DNA of 64,000 nucleotides from Pseudisothecium myosuroides (Eukaryota > Streptophyta > Bryopsida > Hypnales > Lembophyllaceae), in NCBI GenBank assembly GCA_951799445.1, contig OX637292.1, positions 14,263,296 through 14,327,295 of the forward strand, in the 5' to 3' direction. Shown piece after piece: positions 11,196-22,894 of the stretch. The position numbers and the translations under genes are program-made. The notes under the pieces are model-generated. The model was not told the origin of the DNA, made no database searches, and worked only from the letters and a program-made list of their open reading frames with translations. Within the stretch, counting starts at the first letter, position 1. Each line of letters starts with the position of its first letter.

Positions 11196-12129
11196 TTAAC
11201 CCCTAAAGGACCGTTGTCCCTTTGAGAGACAAATGAGATTTTTAGCAAATACCTATGGGCTGAACTTTTGTCGTGATTTTTTGAAACTTTCTTGGAAGAT
11301 AGAAAAACTGATAAGCTTTTTGGGAATCTAATTTTTTTCACAATTGGTGCCCGGGAACAGAAGTTATGACCAAATAAGCTCAGAATAAGGGACGGGGGGG
11401 CAACAAAAAAAATTTGCAAAAATTTGAATTTTTTTTTTGAATTTTTTTGTCTCATAGATTATACTTTTTTCTATTTGGAAAGCTTTGATTCATTTCATTT
11501 GGATTTGGTATGAGGAAGTTATGGACATTCTTGTTTTTGGGCAGTTGGAGCATCTTCTTGAAAAAAATAACTTATAGGATTCATTTCTGAATGCAATTTT
11601 TGCAATTTTTCAAAAAAAATAAAATTGCATGGTATAGTTTACTTGCTAGAACAATCTCACTATTGGAATTAATTAGTGCATTTCAATTCCATCTAAAAGA
11701 TATTAATATTTTAAATTTTCCTTCTATCTTGTACCTACTTCTACTTGACAATTTTTTTAAGAATGAAAATTAAGTTTTTTTGAATTATTATTTTTTTCTT
11801 AGACTCTCAACTCAATCATCCACTATAAAGATTTAAAGCTCAAAACTTTCTAGTGCAAAACTTTTAAGTTAAAAATGTTCAAATTCAAAAAATCTAGTCC
11901 TGCAATGTGCTAAAAAACTTGTTTTTTCCACTTTAAACGCAAATATCCTGCAATCTGTGCGGTCAAAAATTTTGAAATTTTTTCCACAACTTTTTATACT
12001 AGTTAGGTGTAAGATCCTATGCCTAGATGTAGAAAAAAAACAATTAAATTTTTTTTTACTCTTTGCTATAGAAATGGCAATTTTCAGTGTTTTTTGGCAG
12101 AAAAAAGGCTTCGGTTCTTTAGGGATTAA
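11196..12129. mobile_element. TTAA-flanked element inserted in T1
   Basis: TTAA at both ends, left CCCCTAAAGGACC, right complement of TCCCTAAAGAACC. The host site in unoccupied T copies reads GACCACTTAAGGAG (near 12167 and 31560), so a single TTAA was duplicated. The body matches 38160-38886 and the fragments at 36795-37300 and 46165-46582. It has only short frames. Confidence 0.85.
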
Positions 12130-12142
12130 GCAATTACACATA

Positions 12143-12546
12143 TGGGAGGCAACCCATTCCTGACCACTTAAGGAGTTTCATATATTTGCATGGCAAGTGT
12201 AGTGACTGGGTAAATTTTTCCTTGTATTGCAATTAATAGATTGCGGAAGCTTTCCATAATTTTCCAAAAAAAATTTCCACAAAACATAAGTACTGTGAAT
12301 TTTTCAGCAAAAGATTCTATTCTTCGCATATTGATGATAGAGGGCTTGCTATTTCCGACCATGGGCTAAAAACAAAATTGACCAAAGGGGTGGTTTCAAT
12401 ATTGAGAGTCTTGTAACCAATCAAAATGCGCCACAATTGCCCCAGGGACTGTGCCATAATTAATCACTGGTATTCTCCTGCTTCACGGAAAGTGAACAAT
12501 CTACATATCCAAAGTGGGGCCCTGATCAGGAATGGATTGCCTCCCA
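12143..12546. mobile_element. GGGAGGCAACCC-type element (T2)
   Basis: A 404-bp copy with ends TGGGAGGCAACCCATTCCTGA and its near complement, flanked by TA at 12141 and 12547. It is inserted in T1. Its own ACTTAAGG motif is the unoccupied form of the site used by the TTAA element next door. Confidence 0.8.
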
Positions 12547-13044
12547 TATCTAGAGGGCGGGTTTCTTCAGTAGGAAAATTTCTCGTGTGCAGAAATAGAG
12601 TTTGGAAGGTTTATATAATTTTCCAAATTTATATTTTTGTAAACAATTACTATGAATTTTTCAGTAGAAGATTTTGTTCCTCCCATACCAATGATATAGG
12701 GCTTGTTGTTTCCAACCATGGGCTGAAAACAAAATTGACCAAGGGGTGGTTGCAATATTGAGAGTCTTGTAGCCAATCAAAATGTACCTCAACTGCGTCG
12801 GGAAATGCGCCATAATTAATCACTATTCCATCTCTTCCTGCACAGAAAGAAAACAACCTACATAACTTAGTTAGAATGGGGATGATCAGGAATGGGTTGC
12901 CTCCCTTATCCCACTATTGAGATGCACTTCCAAAATTAGTGGAAGATGGACCGTCTTAGACATACCAGTCGTAGATATCAAGGCTTAGGTTCACACATGC
13001 CTTCTCTAGGCATTTACTGCTACCATTCTGTGCAATGCTAACCA

Positions 13045-13429
13045 TAAAAATTGTGCCTCGTTGCTTGGTTCAAAATCACCAAGCTTTGTACCTTATACCC
13101 CAACAAAGCAGGCATCTTCCTTAAACGATTTGATAATACGTGGCTTCAAACGGATTTTTTGGTGAGAGATTGCATCTTAAGATGAGCTGGAAGCTAGCTC
13201 ATCCTAAGATGGGCACTTTCATCTAAAGTGGCAAGGATCCTCCTTTGGACTTGCTTTCTCTCCCCCTGGTTTGGTTGCTTGTTTTTGTGTTCTTTAGAAA
13301 TGTCTTTGAAAATGTAAAGATTTCCGCCAAGGACATGGTCCTTTGGTTCTTTGTACTTGTTCCTTTTATCAATGGAATTTGTCCATGTGTTTCAAAAAAA
13401 TAAAATAAAATAAAAATTGTGCCTCATTG
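13045..13429 (+). mobile_element. 5'-truncated LINE-like insertion with 19-bp target duplication
   Basis: TAAAAATTGTGCCTC-R-TTG occurs at 13045-13063 and 13411-13429 with one mismatch. The 347-bp insert ends TTCAAAAAAATAAAATAAAA, an A-rich tail, after a stretch with TTGTACTTGTTCC and ATCAATGGAATTT typical of plant L1 3' ends. A 19-codon stretch near 13120-13180 could be a remnant of its reading frame. Confidence 0.75.
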
Positions 13430-13463
13430 GGTGTGTATTTCTTTATCCAAACTAATTTCTATG

Positions 13464-13778
13464 TAAGGTAACAGGCTCTAAAATCGCCCACTCTATTCAA
13501 ATGTACACTGCTTGTACATGTAACTATTTCATAGCCTTCAGCGATGTACAAGCAATGTACATTTTAGGGTGTGGGCGATTCTAGAGCCCCATGCCACTTC
13601 AACTTCAGAATTTCATAACTAATTCTAGAAAGCTCCAAAAAATATTAAACGACTTGGGTTAGATGCCAATTCCTCTTGTCTTTCAAGGAAAATCTACTAA
13701 AAAATATTTTGAGACGTTTCACCTCCCCAAAATTCAGTTTCAGCTCTTAGGTAAGCGATTTCTGAACCTGTTACCTTA
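13464..13778. mobile_element. TA-flanked AGGTA-type MITE (U1)
   Basis: Ends TA-AGGTAACAGG and complement. Just inside lies an inner inverted pair with CTCTAAAATCGCCCAC. Length 315 bp, including the border TAs. Relatives: 40246-40576 and 58604-58909. Confidence 0.72.
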
Positions 13779-14173
13779 AGTCTGAAATCCCCTAAAAGTA
13801 CCCCTTGCCACTTCCATGCATGATGACGTGTCTTTCTCAGAGAAGGGTCCTTCCATACAATGTTGTATCCTGAGCATATTGCAATCCTAAAAAAACTTGA
13901 AGCAAAAAACAATTACAGTTTGGAAGTAAATAAATTCCAAAGCTAATCACATACATAGACTTAATTGTTGAGGCGGATTTTATAATAACTCCAAGAATTG
14001 CCTATGCTTCACTTTTGAATCCGTTGACTTCAATATTTTATTGCATGTTGTTGTACATCATTAAAGACCCACATTCATAGGTATTGAAAAAATTTGATAT
14101 ATGTATGCTTCAAAAAATAGAGAGAGAGAGAGAGAGATAAGCTAATACTAATTTGAATGAAGTTTGAAGATCC

Positions 14174-15123
14174 TTAACTCCTAAAAGACCACCCTGATGA
14201 TTTTGGCAACATAGTGATTTAGGGTAGGTACATGTGACTAGAGATTTGCATGTTTTAGGCCCAAACTCTAAAAGAAGTTGTGGACAAGGAATATCTTTGA
14301 TATTAAAAAAAATTTATGACATTTGAAAATACGGGTCAAAAGTTATAGCCTAATATGTTACTTTTTTTTTTGTAAATGGGCAGTCTTAACAAATTAGAAA
14401 AAATCACTTTTTTCATAAGAAAACAAATTGAAATTGATTTTCTAGATTTACTATACATACGTGGAAAACTTTGAATCATTCCATTTTGATTCACGAGATG
14501 AAAATTATGAGGAGTTTTTTTTTTCCAAGAAGTTATGGATTCTCTATTCTCAAATAAATTTTGAAGTCCTCCATTTTACTCAATTTTCAATATTTTTTGA
14601 AAAAAATAAATCATAGGATGTAGATTGTTTATTACAACATTGCAACCATTCGAATTGACATTTTTCAATTCCATAACAAAATTCTTAACAATTTACTATT
14701 TTGAATCATTATCTACTTCTTTCTATTTACTATTTTTTTCCTATATGTTGTATAATTCCCGATGAAGTGAAAATTTTCAAGCATGTAGCCAAATTGCTTT
14801 GAAGAATGAATCCAAAGAAGCACCACCATTTTTGACTCTTTTCCATTCCAATGTGACCTTGTGAAGTGCAGTTGCCATGTTTTTTGCAAGGCCCAAAGGA
14901 AGATTTCTGTCAATTCAAACACTAAAATCTTTCAATCCGTATGATGGAAAATTATATATATACACATACATACATACATAGCTTTTCAAACCATCATACT
15001 ACAATATCCTACAATTACATGTGTCCAAAAATGTTTTTTTTTCCAAAATTTGGTACTTGTGCTCAAAATGGCAATTTTCAAGCATTTTTGGAGAAAACAT
15101 AGTCAAGGAACTTAAGGGGTTAA
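14174..15123. mobile_element. TTAA-flanked element inserted in the left inverted arm
   Basis: TTAA at 14174-14177 and 15120-15123, with ends CTCCTAAAAGACC and complement of CCCCTTAAGTTCC. The right arm of the host has the unoccupied site at 17284-17287 (TCAA on the complementary strand) with matching flanks GAAGATT-C and TGAATCAAAG, so the insertion is precise. The body is the reverse complement of 45116-46038. Confidence 0.88.
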
Positions 15124-15524
15124 TGAATCAAAGACTTGAGATTTCATCTAACTATCATGGATGATCTATAGATTGCAAATTTGAAACATAGTTGCATCTA
15201 TTTTGAATAGATTTGAAGATATTTGTCTCATTATACAATTAGTACAAATCATCTTAATTTGTATTTAGCAACCATAGCTATTATTTTCATCGCAATCTTT
15301 TTGAATCCAAGATGTTTGTTTGCAATGGCATTTACATAGTATACTTGTTTAGATTATAGGTGATTTAATATTATATGACAATAAGAAATTTGATACCAAA
15401 ATTTTGACAATACATCATAATTTTGTTTTATCATATGCGCTTGTTTATATTTTGTTATCCTATAAAATAGTTACTATATAAATTTAATGTACTAAGATTT
15501 AGATTAAAAGTACTTATTCTTTGA

Positions 15525-16935
15525 TGGAGTGATGCAATTGTTTACATTTGTATGGATGAAACATGCAAAATGTAGATGAAATTTAAACTATTCATCCTAA
15601 ATAATGTAAATTCGTCCAAAAAGGAGCAATATTGACCGAAGAATATGTAGCAATTCAATGATTTTATACACGGAAATGGAAGAATGTATTGCCTTATATT
15701 TCCTCCTAAAAAAATTGTATCACTTTTAAGCAAAATATTGCTAAAAATCCCATTGCTGGAGGGTTTGCTTGGCTTTTTGGTTTAGCTTCTTGGATCTAGT
15801 TGCTTTATTGCCAAAGAAAGACAAGTTAATGACTTGGAGCATTGTAAATGTTTTGGGAGATTTGTCACTAAAACCCCCACTGTTGATAGATGTGACACCA
15901 TCCTCTTAATCTTATGAGCAAGTGAATAAGGATTCCAATGCATTTTTGCACATATTATTTCGACATTGAATGAATAAGTTATAAAATTTAAAAATATTAT
16001 TTGTAAGTTTACCAAAAATTATTACCTGAGACTTTCCTAGACTCTTATATTCCAGTGGTGTATACCTTATATTAATATCAATATGTAGATTTTAGTATCC
16101 CCTTTTTGTCCAAATGTAGGTCTCATATTCTAACCGCTACAAGAGAAAGGTATTAAGTATAGTCCTAGACATAAGATTATAAATAATGATCTTTAAGGAG
16201 ATTTTTAGTAAAAATTTACTAGAAATACATGTGTTTCTAAAAAAATATTACCAAAAATCTCCTAAAAAGTCATTACTTATAATCTTATGTCTAGGAATAT
16301 ACTTAAAAACTCACTTAAGACACCTCTTTCTCTTGTAGTGAATTAGTGATTGTAGGAGCATGCACTTTTTGCGGTCTCTTTATTGTCTCTGTCATAAGGA
16401 AACATTGCATTGACTAAAACTCCAAGTAACTACGTGTCAAAATGAATTTGAGTAGAGCCTAGCCAAAAGAATGACTAATGCTATAAATTGGCAAAGCTTG
16501 CTCCAGTAACATTGATTTGACCTATTAGTGAAGGAAAGAGGGATTAGCATCACCACAAAAATTTATTAGTGTGAAAACTCTTCTATTCTTTCATATTCTA
16601 GTGGTGTACATCTTGTTTCAACATCAATATTTAGATTTTAGTATTGAGTTTCTATGCAAACGTAGGTGTCGTATTCTAGACAATGATTGTGTGTGCATGC
16701 ACCTTCTATTTATTTTTCTTTATTGTCTTTGCCAAAAGGAAACATTGCATTGACTAAATTTACTAAAACTCCAAGTATCTATGTATAAAAATAAATTTGA
16801 ATAGGACCTTTCTTGAGAAATAACTAACGCTGACAGACTTGCAGAATCTCCTCTAGTGTACATTGATTTGACCTATTAGTGAGGGAGAAAGATTAGCATC
16901 ACCACAAAATTTTATTAGTGTGAAAATGAACTCTT
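15525..16935. repeat. R composite repeat, copy 1
   Basis: It starts with an X-like block (TGGAGTGATGCAATTG..., GGATGAAACATGCAAAATG) and then has two ~340-bp units with CCTAGACTC and GTGTCGCATTCTA landmarks. It ends TTTATTAGTGTGAAAAT. After removal of the CACTA MITE it is about 1.2 kb, like the other copies. Confidence 0.75.
16135..16340. mobile_element. CACTA-like hairpin MITE, 206 bp
   Basis: Ends CGCTACAAGAGAAAGG and complement of CACTACAAGAGAAAG, with long inverted arms containing ATAAGATTATAA. It is flanked by AAC and AAT. R copy 2 has the unoccupied sequence CATTCTAACTAGTGATTG at 18655-18672, which defines the 3-bp duplication. Confidence 0.85.
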
Positions 16936-17710
16936 TAGTACTATAATATTTCAAGTACTTCATAAGAAGTATTTCATAATTTAAATAAAAATAAGACATA
17001 TTGTCAAAATTTTGGTATTACTTTGATGTTGTCATATCATAATAAGTTGCCTACAATCCAAACAAATGTAGTATATACAACCCTTACAAACTAATATGTC
17101 GGATTCAAAAAGATTGCAGTGAAAATAATTGTTTTGGTTACTAAATACAAATTAAAATGATTTATATTAATTGTGTATTAGGACAAGTATTTTCAAATCT
17201 ACTCAAAATGAATGCAGCAACGGTTCAAATTGTAACCTATAGACCATCTATGATAGTAAATAAAATCTCAAGTCTTTGATTCATTGAGAATCTTCAAATT
17301 CCATTCAAATTCCAATTATCTACATTTTTTACTATATATAATTTTTTTGAAGCACACGTATGTCAATTTTTTTACATTACCAATGGGAGTGGGTACTAAA
17401 TGGTGTACAACAACATGCAATAAAATATTTAAGTCATCAACTCAAAAAAGAAGCATAGGCGGTTTTGGGAGTGATTATGAAACCTGACTCCCCACAACTG
17501 AGTCTATGGGGTGGTTAGCTTTGAAATTCATTTACTTCCAAATTGTAATTGTTTTTTGCTTCAAATTTTTTAGGATTGTAGTACACAAAGGATACTACAA
17601 CATTCATGTTTGGTCATTTGGATTTTGTCCATTTGATTTCAACATATGGCGTACGGAGTGAAACGGAATACAACATAGACTCGATTTTTAGAGTCACTAT
17701 ATAGGTTGCG

Positions 17711-19290
17711 ATTTGAAACATAGTTGCATCTACTTTGAATAGATTTGAAGATATTTGTCTCATTATACAATTAGTACAAATCATCTTAATTTGTATTTAG
17801 CAACCATAGCTATTATTTTCATCGCAATCTTTTTGAATCCAAGATGTTTGTTTGTAAGGGCATTTACATAGTACACTTGTTTAGATTATAGGTGATTTAA
17901 TATATATGACAACAAGAAATTTGATAACAAAATTTTGACAATACATCATAATTTTGTTTTATCATATGCGCTTGTTTATATTTTGTTATCCTATAAAATA
18001 GTTACTATATAAATTTAATGCACTAAGATTTAGATTAAAAGTACTCATTTTTTGATGGAGTGATGCAATTGTTTGCATTTGTATGGATGAAACATGCAAA
18101 ATGTAGATGAAATTTAAACTATTCATCCTAAATAATGTAAATTCGTCCAAAAAGGAGCAATATTGACCGAAGAATATGTAGCAATTCAGTGATTTTATAC
18201 ACAAAAATGGAAGAATGTATTGCCTTATATTCCCTCCCCAAAAAATTGTATCACTTTTGAGCAAAATATTGCTAAAAAATCCACTACTAGAGGGTTTGCT
18301 TGGCTTTTTGGTTCAATTTTTGGGGTATAGTTGCTTTATTGCCAAAGAGAGACAAGTTAAAGACTTAGAGCATTGTAAATGTTTTGGGAGATTTGTCACT
18401 AAAACCCCCACTGTTGATAGATGCGACACCATCTTCTTGATTTTATGAGCAAATAAATGAGGATTCCAACGCACTTTTGCACATATTATTTCGACATTGA
18501 ATGAATAAGTTATGAAATTTAAAAATATTGTTTGTAAGTTTACCAAAAATCGTTATCAGGCTTTCCTAGACTCTTATATTCTAGTAGTTTATACCTTGTA
18601 TCAACATCAGTATGTAGATTTTAGTATCCCCTTTTTGTCCAAATGTAGATGTCGCATTCTAACTAGTGATTGTAGGTGCATACATTCTGCGGTCTCTCTA
18701 TTGTTTCCTGTCAGAAGGAGACATTGCATTGACTAAAACTCTAAATAACTACATGTCAAAATAAATTTGAGTAGAACCTGGCTAGAAGAATGACCAATGC
18801 TACAAACTGGCAGAGCTTGCTCCAATGTAACATTGATTTGACATATTAGTGAATGAGAGAGAGATTAGCATCACCACAAAACTTTATTAGTGTGAAAACT
18901 CTCCTAGACTCTCCTATTCTAGTGTTGTACATCTTGTATCAACATCAATATTTAGATTTTAGTATGACTTTTTGTCCAAACGTAGGTGTCGCATTCTAGA
19001 CAATGATTGTGGGTGCATGCACTTTCTACAGTCTCTTTATTGTCTTTGCCAAAAGGAGACCTTGCATTGACTAAAATTTCAAGTATCTATGTGTAAAAAT
19101 AAATTTAAATAGGACCTTCCTAGAGAAATGACTAATGCTGACATACTTGCAGAAATTCCTCTAGAGTACATTGATTTGATCTATTAGTGAGGGAGAGAGA
19201 TTAGCATCACCACAAAACTATACTTCAGTGTGAAAATTGACTCTTTATTACCATAATATTTCAACCTACACTAATTCAAAATATTGTGGC
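17711..19290. repeat. Direct copy of arm plus R repeat (copy 2)
   Basis: 17711-18049 repeats 15179-15520 almost exactly, and 18050-19290 is a second R repeat with both internal units and no CACTA MITE. The offset to the first copy is about 2.53 kb. It lacks the outer arm portion, so it is a partial duplication or a truncated second element. Confidence 0.8.
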
Positions 19291-19339
19291 TTTAATAAAT
19301 TAGTGTCACACGCGAAATATCATCCTATTCCAATAATGA

Positions 19340-19900
19340 CATGAAAATTATGAGGACTTTTATCTTACATAAAATGAGGGAAAAAATCATATTTTTATTT
19401 TACAAGTTATTTTTTGAACTCAATTAGATGAATTTTTAAATAAATAGATTTTATTGGATATGTGTTGTTTACTACAACGTTTTTACCATTAGGATTGACA
19501 AATCTTAATTTCATTCCAAAGTTATTAGTAATTTAGGTTTCCCTTTCATCATATACCACCTTAAATTTGGTAATTTATTTTAAGATGAATATAAGATTAT
19601 TTTTTGTTAAAAAAATTCATGTGTTTTCAATCCAATTTCCAACAAGCAAGCCAAAATGCTCAGGTAGTGGGGCACATATGTTTTTTTTCTAAAAATGTTG
19701 AAAGACTAAACTTCATCCTTGGAAATGGCTAGAAAAACATATTTTTTGAAGTTTAGGCATTATAATCTTGCCATCAATAGGGATTTGAACTTTGAAAATT
19801 TGTTGAAAAAGATCATGGAGTTGGATTTATAGTAAACTAATGTAGGGATGGAAAAAAAATCTTTGACAATGAAAAGAGATCCACAAGTATTGGAAATGTT
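19340..19900. mobile_element. Remnant of a TTAA-type element body
   Basis: Matches the body of 14174-15123 in order (ATTATGAGGA, TTGTTTACTACAAC, CATTAGGATTGACA, TTCATCATATACC-like text) with heavy decay. No TTAA ends are visible. Confidence 0.4.
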
Positions 19901-21500
19901 ATAATAGGAAAAAGTAGAGGTAATAAATAATAACTCTTGATTCACTTCCAACTTCAGCAATAGCTTGAAGTCTAGATGAAATCCTTCGATCTCTTTCACA
20001 GATTTTTTTGGAGCGATTATTTTTTTTTAAATTGATCCAAAAATTTCTAGGAGAAAATTTGATAATATACGGAGTATATTTTTCTTTCACAATGGAGGAA
20101 ATCACATTATATTCATCCACATGTAATCCAATATCATCCTACTTGGAAAATCATCTTTCTAGGAAATACCATCCTACTTGGGAAATAGCCGGGATGAACC
20201 GACCCCTCACTTGTCCTCAATTTTACCCTTAAAGAAAATACAAGAGCTTTTTATTTGTCACTCATGATAAAATTTTGAAATTTTGAATTCATACATAACA
20301 TTGTTAAGCAACGTTGAAGAGGTCCCTTTTGCTCCCTCCAAACATGGAGCCCCCCCAGCTTTGCATGCAGCCAATAGCTTATTACACTACACTTGCAACG
20401 CACTATTCATTTTGAACACCAGCCAATAAGTCAATCTAGTTCGTGACACATTAGCCTGCAACATTGACACAACCAAGAAAAAGTCACAACTTACTAACTA
20501 GCTAGTGGTGTTTTTAGATTTAAACTAAAATTCTTTCCCGGTATCCAAGGAAGAATTATCCCTCCTTGAAAGGGGAACAAATCATTCATGTCAACATGTT
20601 ATGTATTTGCCATCAAAGGCCTAAAATTAGCTAGAAGGGGTTTTGAAGAAAAATTAATCAAGCACAAAATAGGGGAGTCTTTTTTTTCTGTATGAACCCC
20701 TAGAATGACTTTGGGAGGAAGAGCAAGAGGTTGGTTCACCCCGCCCTTGGGAAATAATGTCCTACTTGTGTGGAAATGCCAGCCAGTGCTTGGAAATTAT
20801 TAACATCCTACTTTTGAAAATTTTACTAACAATTCATGTTGATTTCATCCATTCCCAAATTGGAAACTATTTTCCAGAATATTCTAATTCCTTTTCCCTA
20901 AATAGCCACTATGCAAAAAAACTTGCCACAAATAAAATTTGGGTCCTTCTATCTTAGGGAACTCCACAACACCTCCAGCTAATATTAAAATTAGCAGCCA
21001 TGAAATCAATAAAAAGTTAATGAAACCATCAAATTAAAGTAAAAGTGACATACTCAGACACTTTCCTTGATTAGCGCCAAGGAAAGTGACACGTGTCCTT
21101 CTGGCAACCGTAGATCACCTCTGGACGGTTCGGAGAGAAGACAATTGCAACACCTGAGTGCGCAGATCAGGAACAGCGCTTTTTTTTTGGCTTTCTGGTG
21201 CCAGATTGCACCCAAAAAAATAATCTGGCAAAAAAAATGCCAAAAACTTCAAATTTAAAAAAAATCTTGGATGAAATCACCAAATTTTTGATGAAAACCA
21301 TATTATAGACATGTGATATGTGCTAATGTGATATTTTCTATCCAATATGTGGATGAATGTTGAAATTTGGAGCACCACTAAAACATTTTAAATCGCCACT
21401 TTGGCATTTCTTAAAAAATGAAAAAAAAAGCCTTGATCAGGACCATCCATAGCCGGCCTTTTTTCACCATCACCATTGAGCCATGGTTTAGCCAAAGCTT
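19901..21500. other. No gene recognised
   Basis: Low-copy AT-rich DNA. A GC-richer patch near 21080-21180 (CTCTGGACGG, CGCAGATCAGG) has no sustained frame. A small inverted pair around TGGTGCCAGA/TCTGGCA lies near 21198-21242. Confidence 0.35.
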
Positions 21501-21506
21501 CGAGTA

Positions 21507-22530
21507 AGGTGGGTACCCCCCAAATCACCATTTTTTTTGCTTTTGTGCCTATTTATTATTATTATTATTAAAATGGACAAATTTTCATATTCTTTTGTTG
21601 GCAATTGGAAGGGGGTTCCAACACATCAAAGAATGTGACATTTGGATACCATATGCAAAAGTTACGAAAGAACAAAGTTTGGTTTTAAAATAGTTTCTTC
21701 CACATAGGTACATAATTGATTTTGGAGATGTACAAAAAAGTGAAGATGGCGGTTAACCCTAGAACGCCGCCGGCGCCATTTTGTGGTGTCCGGATGACAA
21801 CCTAGTGAGCTAGACAGAGAGTTTGAAAGTGTTTTTTTATCCGGATTTTTCTTGCTAACTTTTCATGTTGGATTATGAAGAGTATCCAATTGAATTTGTA
21901 GTCTTGTGAGTGTCTGTCTTCATGTAAATGAGAAGTTAGTGAAGAAAACAGATCACAAAATATGATATTTTAGTGTATTTTAAAAAGTTGTTGCTCCTTG
22001 CTCTAAATCTAAAATTTCTTCACAAAAATGATATTTTTTGAGTTTGAGCCCAACTAACAAAATGAAGGTCATCTATTCTAGTTTCTACTCCAGTTTGAAT
22101 TTTGAAGAAATTCCTAATATTGAATATTTTATTACAATTTGAACTTCAGGTGTATTTTCAATGTCTATTATTTTTTAATTATAGAATGACATGAAAATTG
22201 AGTTTATACCCATGATGTTTGTCGTTGTAATATACACACATAGTGAAGATTTCAGATTTTTTGAAATAATTTTCTATTTGATGCGATTTTTCTTCACTTT
22301 TTCTTCAAAAATTCTCAAAAAAATCAATTTTCAACAAAAAAAAATCTTAATTTTTTGCAAAGTAAAGAAGACATGTCATTTCATCTCTGAAAAATAAACA
22401 ATTTTTTTTCATACATATCTAGTTGCAAAATGGCATCAAATTGAATGATAGGCAGTGAGGCTTGAAATCATTTAGGGATTAAGGGTTTAGTGGCACAAGG
22501 AGTTAAGGGTTTTGGGTAGAAGTCTTGATG
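21507..22530. mobile_element. TA-flanked AGGTGGGTACCCC element carrying a TTAA insertion
   Basis: Left end TA-AGGTGGGTACCCCCC, with family landmarks TTTTGGAGATGTAC and CATTTGGATA. The TTAA element at 21753-22482 interrupts it where complete relatives read GATGGTGGTTTTAG. The right end is eroded. A (TTA)n run lies near 21551-21570. Confidence 0.6.
21753..22482. mobile_element. TTAA-flanked element
   Basis: TTAA at both ends, left CCCTAGAACGCCGCC, right complement of TCCCTAAATGATTTC. 730 bp, no coding capacity. The left end CCCTAGAA resembles the start of classical piggyBac termini. Confidence 0.68.
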
Positions 22531-22890
22531 TTGGTTGATAGGGAAGATTATATATTCTCTTAGATTGCAATTATTGAACACCAAATGAATAAACTATGAA
22601 TTTTCAAAGTGTTGAAAATAGATTTTTCCAAAAACTAACCCTAAACTCTCATGAATGGTAGGTGAATATATTCTAAGAATCTAAAGGGGATGGTTTCAAA
22701 AAGGGATCAGAATTAGGTAATGTACACCTATAATCAACATTGCCCAAAATGTAAGACCTACATTTAGACCAAAAACGACACTAAAACCTAAATATTGATT
22801 ACACAAGATGTACACCATCAAAATGTGAGTCTATGAGAGCCTAGTGTTGTTTTTTCAGTCAACACCTAGACAATGTACTTTGAAAATTCA
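22531..22890. repeat. Fragments of S and R repeats
   Basis: 22560-22720 carries the S landmarks (AATAAACTATGAATTTT, CTCTCATGAATGGTA), shared with 32050-32200 and 49300-49450. 22735-22860 is an inverted R fragment (GATGTACACCATCAAAATG). Confidence 0.5.
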
Positions 22891-22894
22891 TAAC

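Larger units (their letters stand above)
11171..12906. mobile_element. GGGAGGCAACCC-type element (T1) carrying two nested insertions
   Basis: Ends AGGGAGGCAACCCATTTCTGA and the complement of AGGGAGGCAACCCATTCC, each bordered by TA. It contains a TTAA element (11196-12129) and a second T element (12143-12546). Removing both and one copy of each duplication leaves 400 bp, close to the sizes of the other T copies (404, 383 and 398 bp). Confidence 0.8.
13858..17610. mobile_element. 3.75-kb element with ~620-bp inverted terminal arms
   Basis: The left arm is 13858-14173 plus 15124-15425 (split by a TTAA element) and the right arm is 16980-17610, inverted. Landmarks in order are GAAGCAAAAAACAATTAC, GCCTATGCTTC, TTTTATTGCATGTTGTTGTA, ATGAATCAAAGACTTGAGAT and CTTTTTGAATCC. 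Between the arms is an R repeat (15525-16935) carrying a CACTA MITE. It resembles a foldback or long-TIR element. No transposase frame is visible. Confidence 0.75.

Noticed and set aside
11144..11455. 103-codon frame shared between 11144-11455 and 38167-38478
   Set aside because: It is shared because both lie in copies of one TTAA element. The protein is Lys/Phe/Ser-rich, differs by frameshift-like changes, and has no transposase motif.
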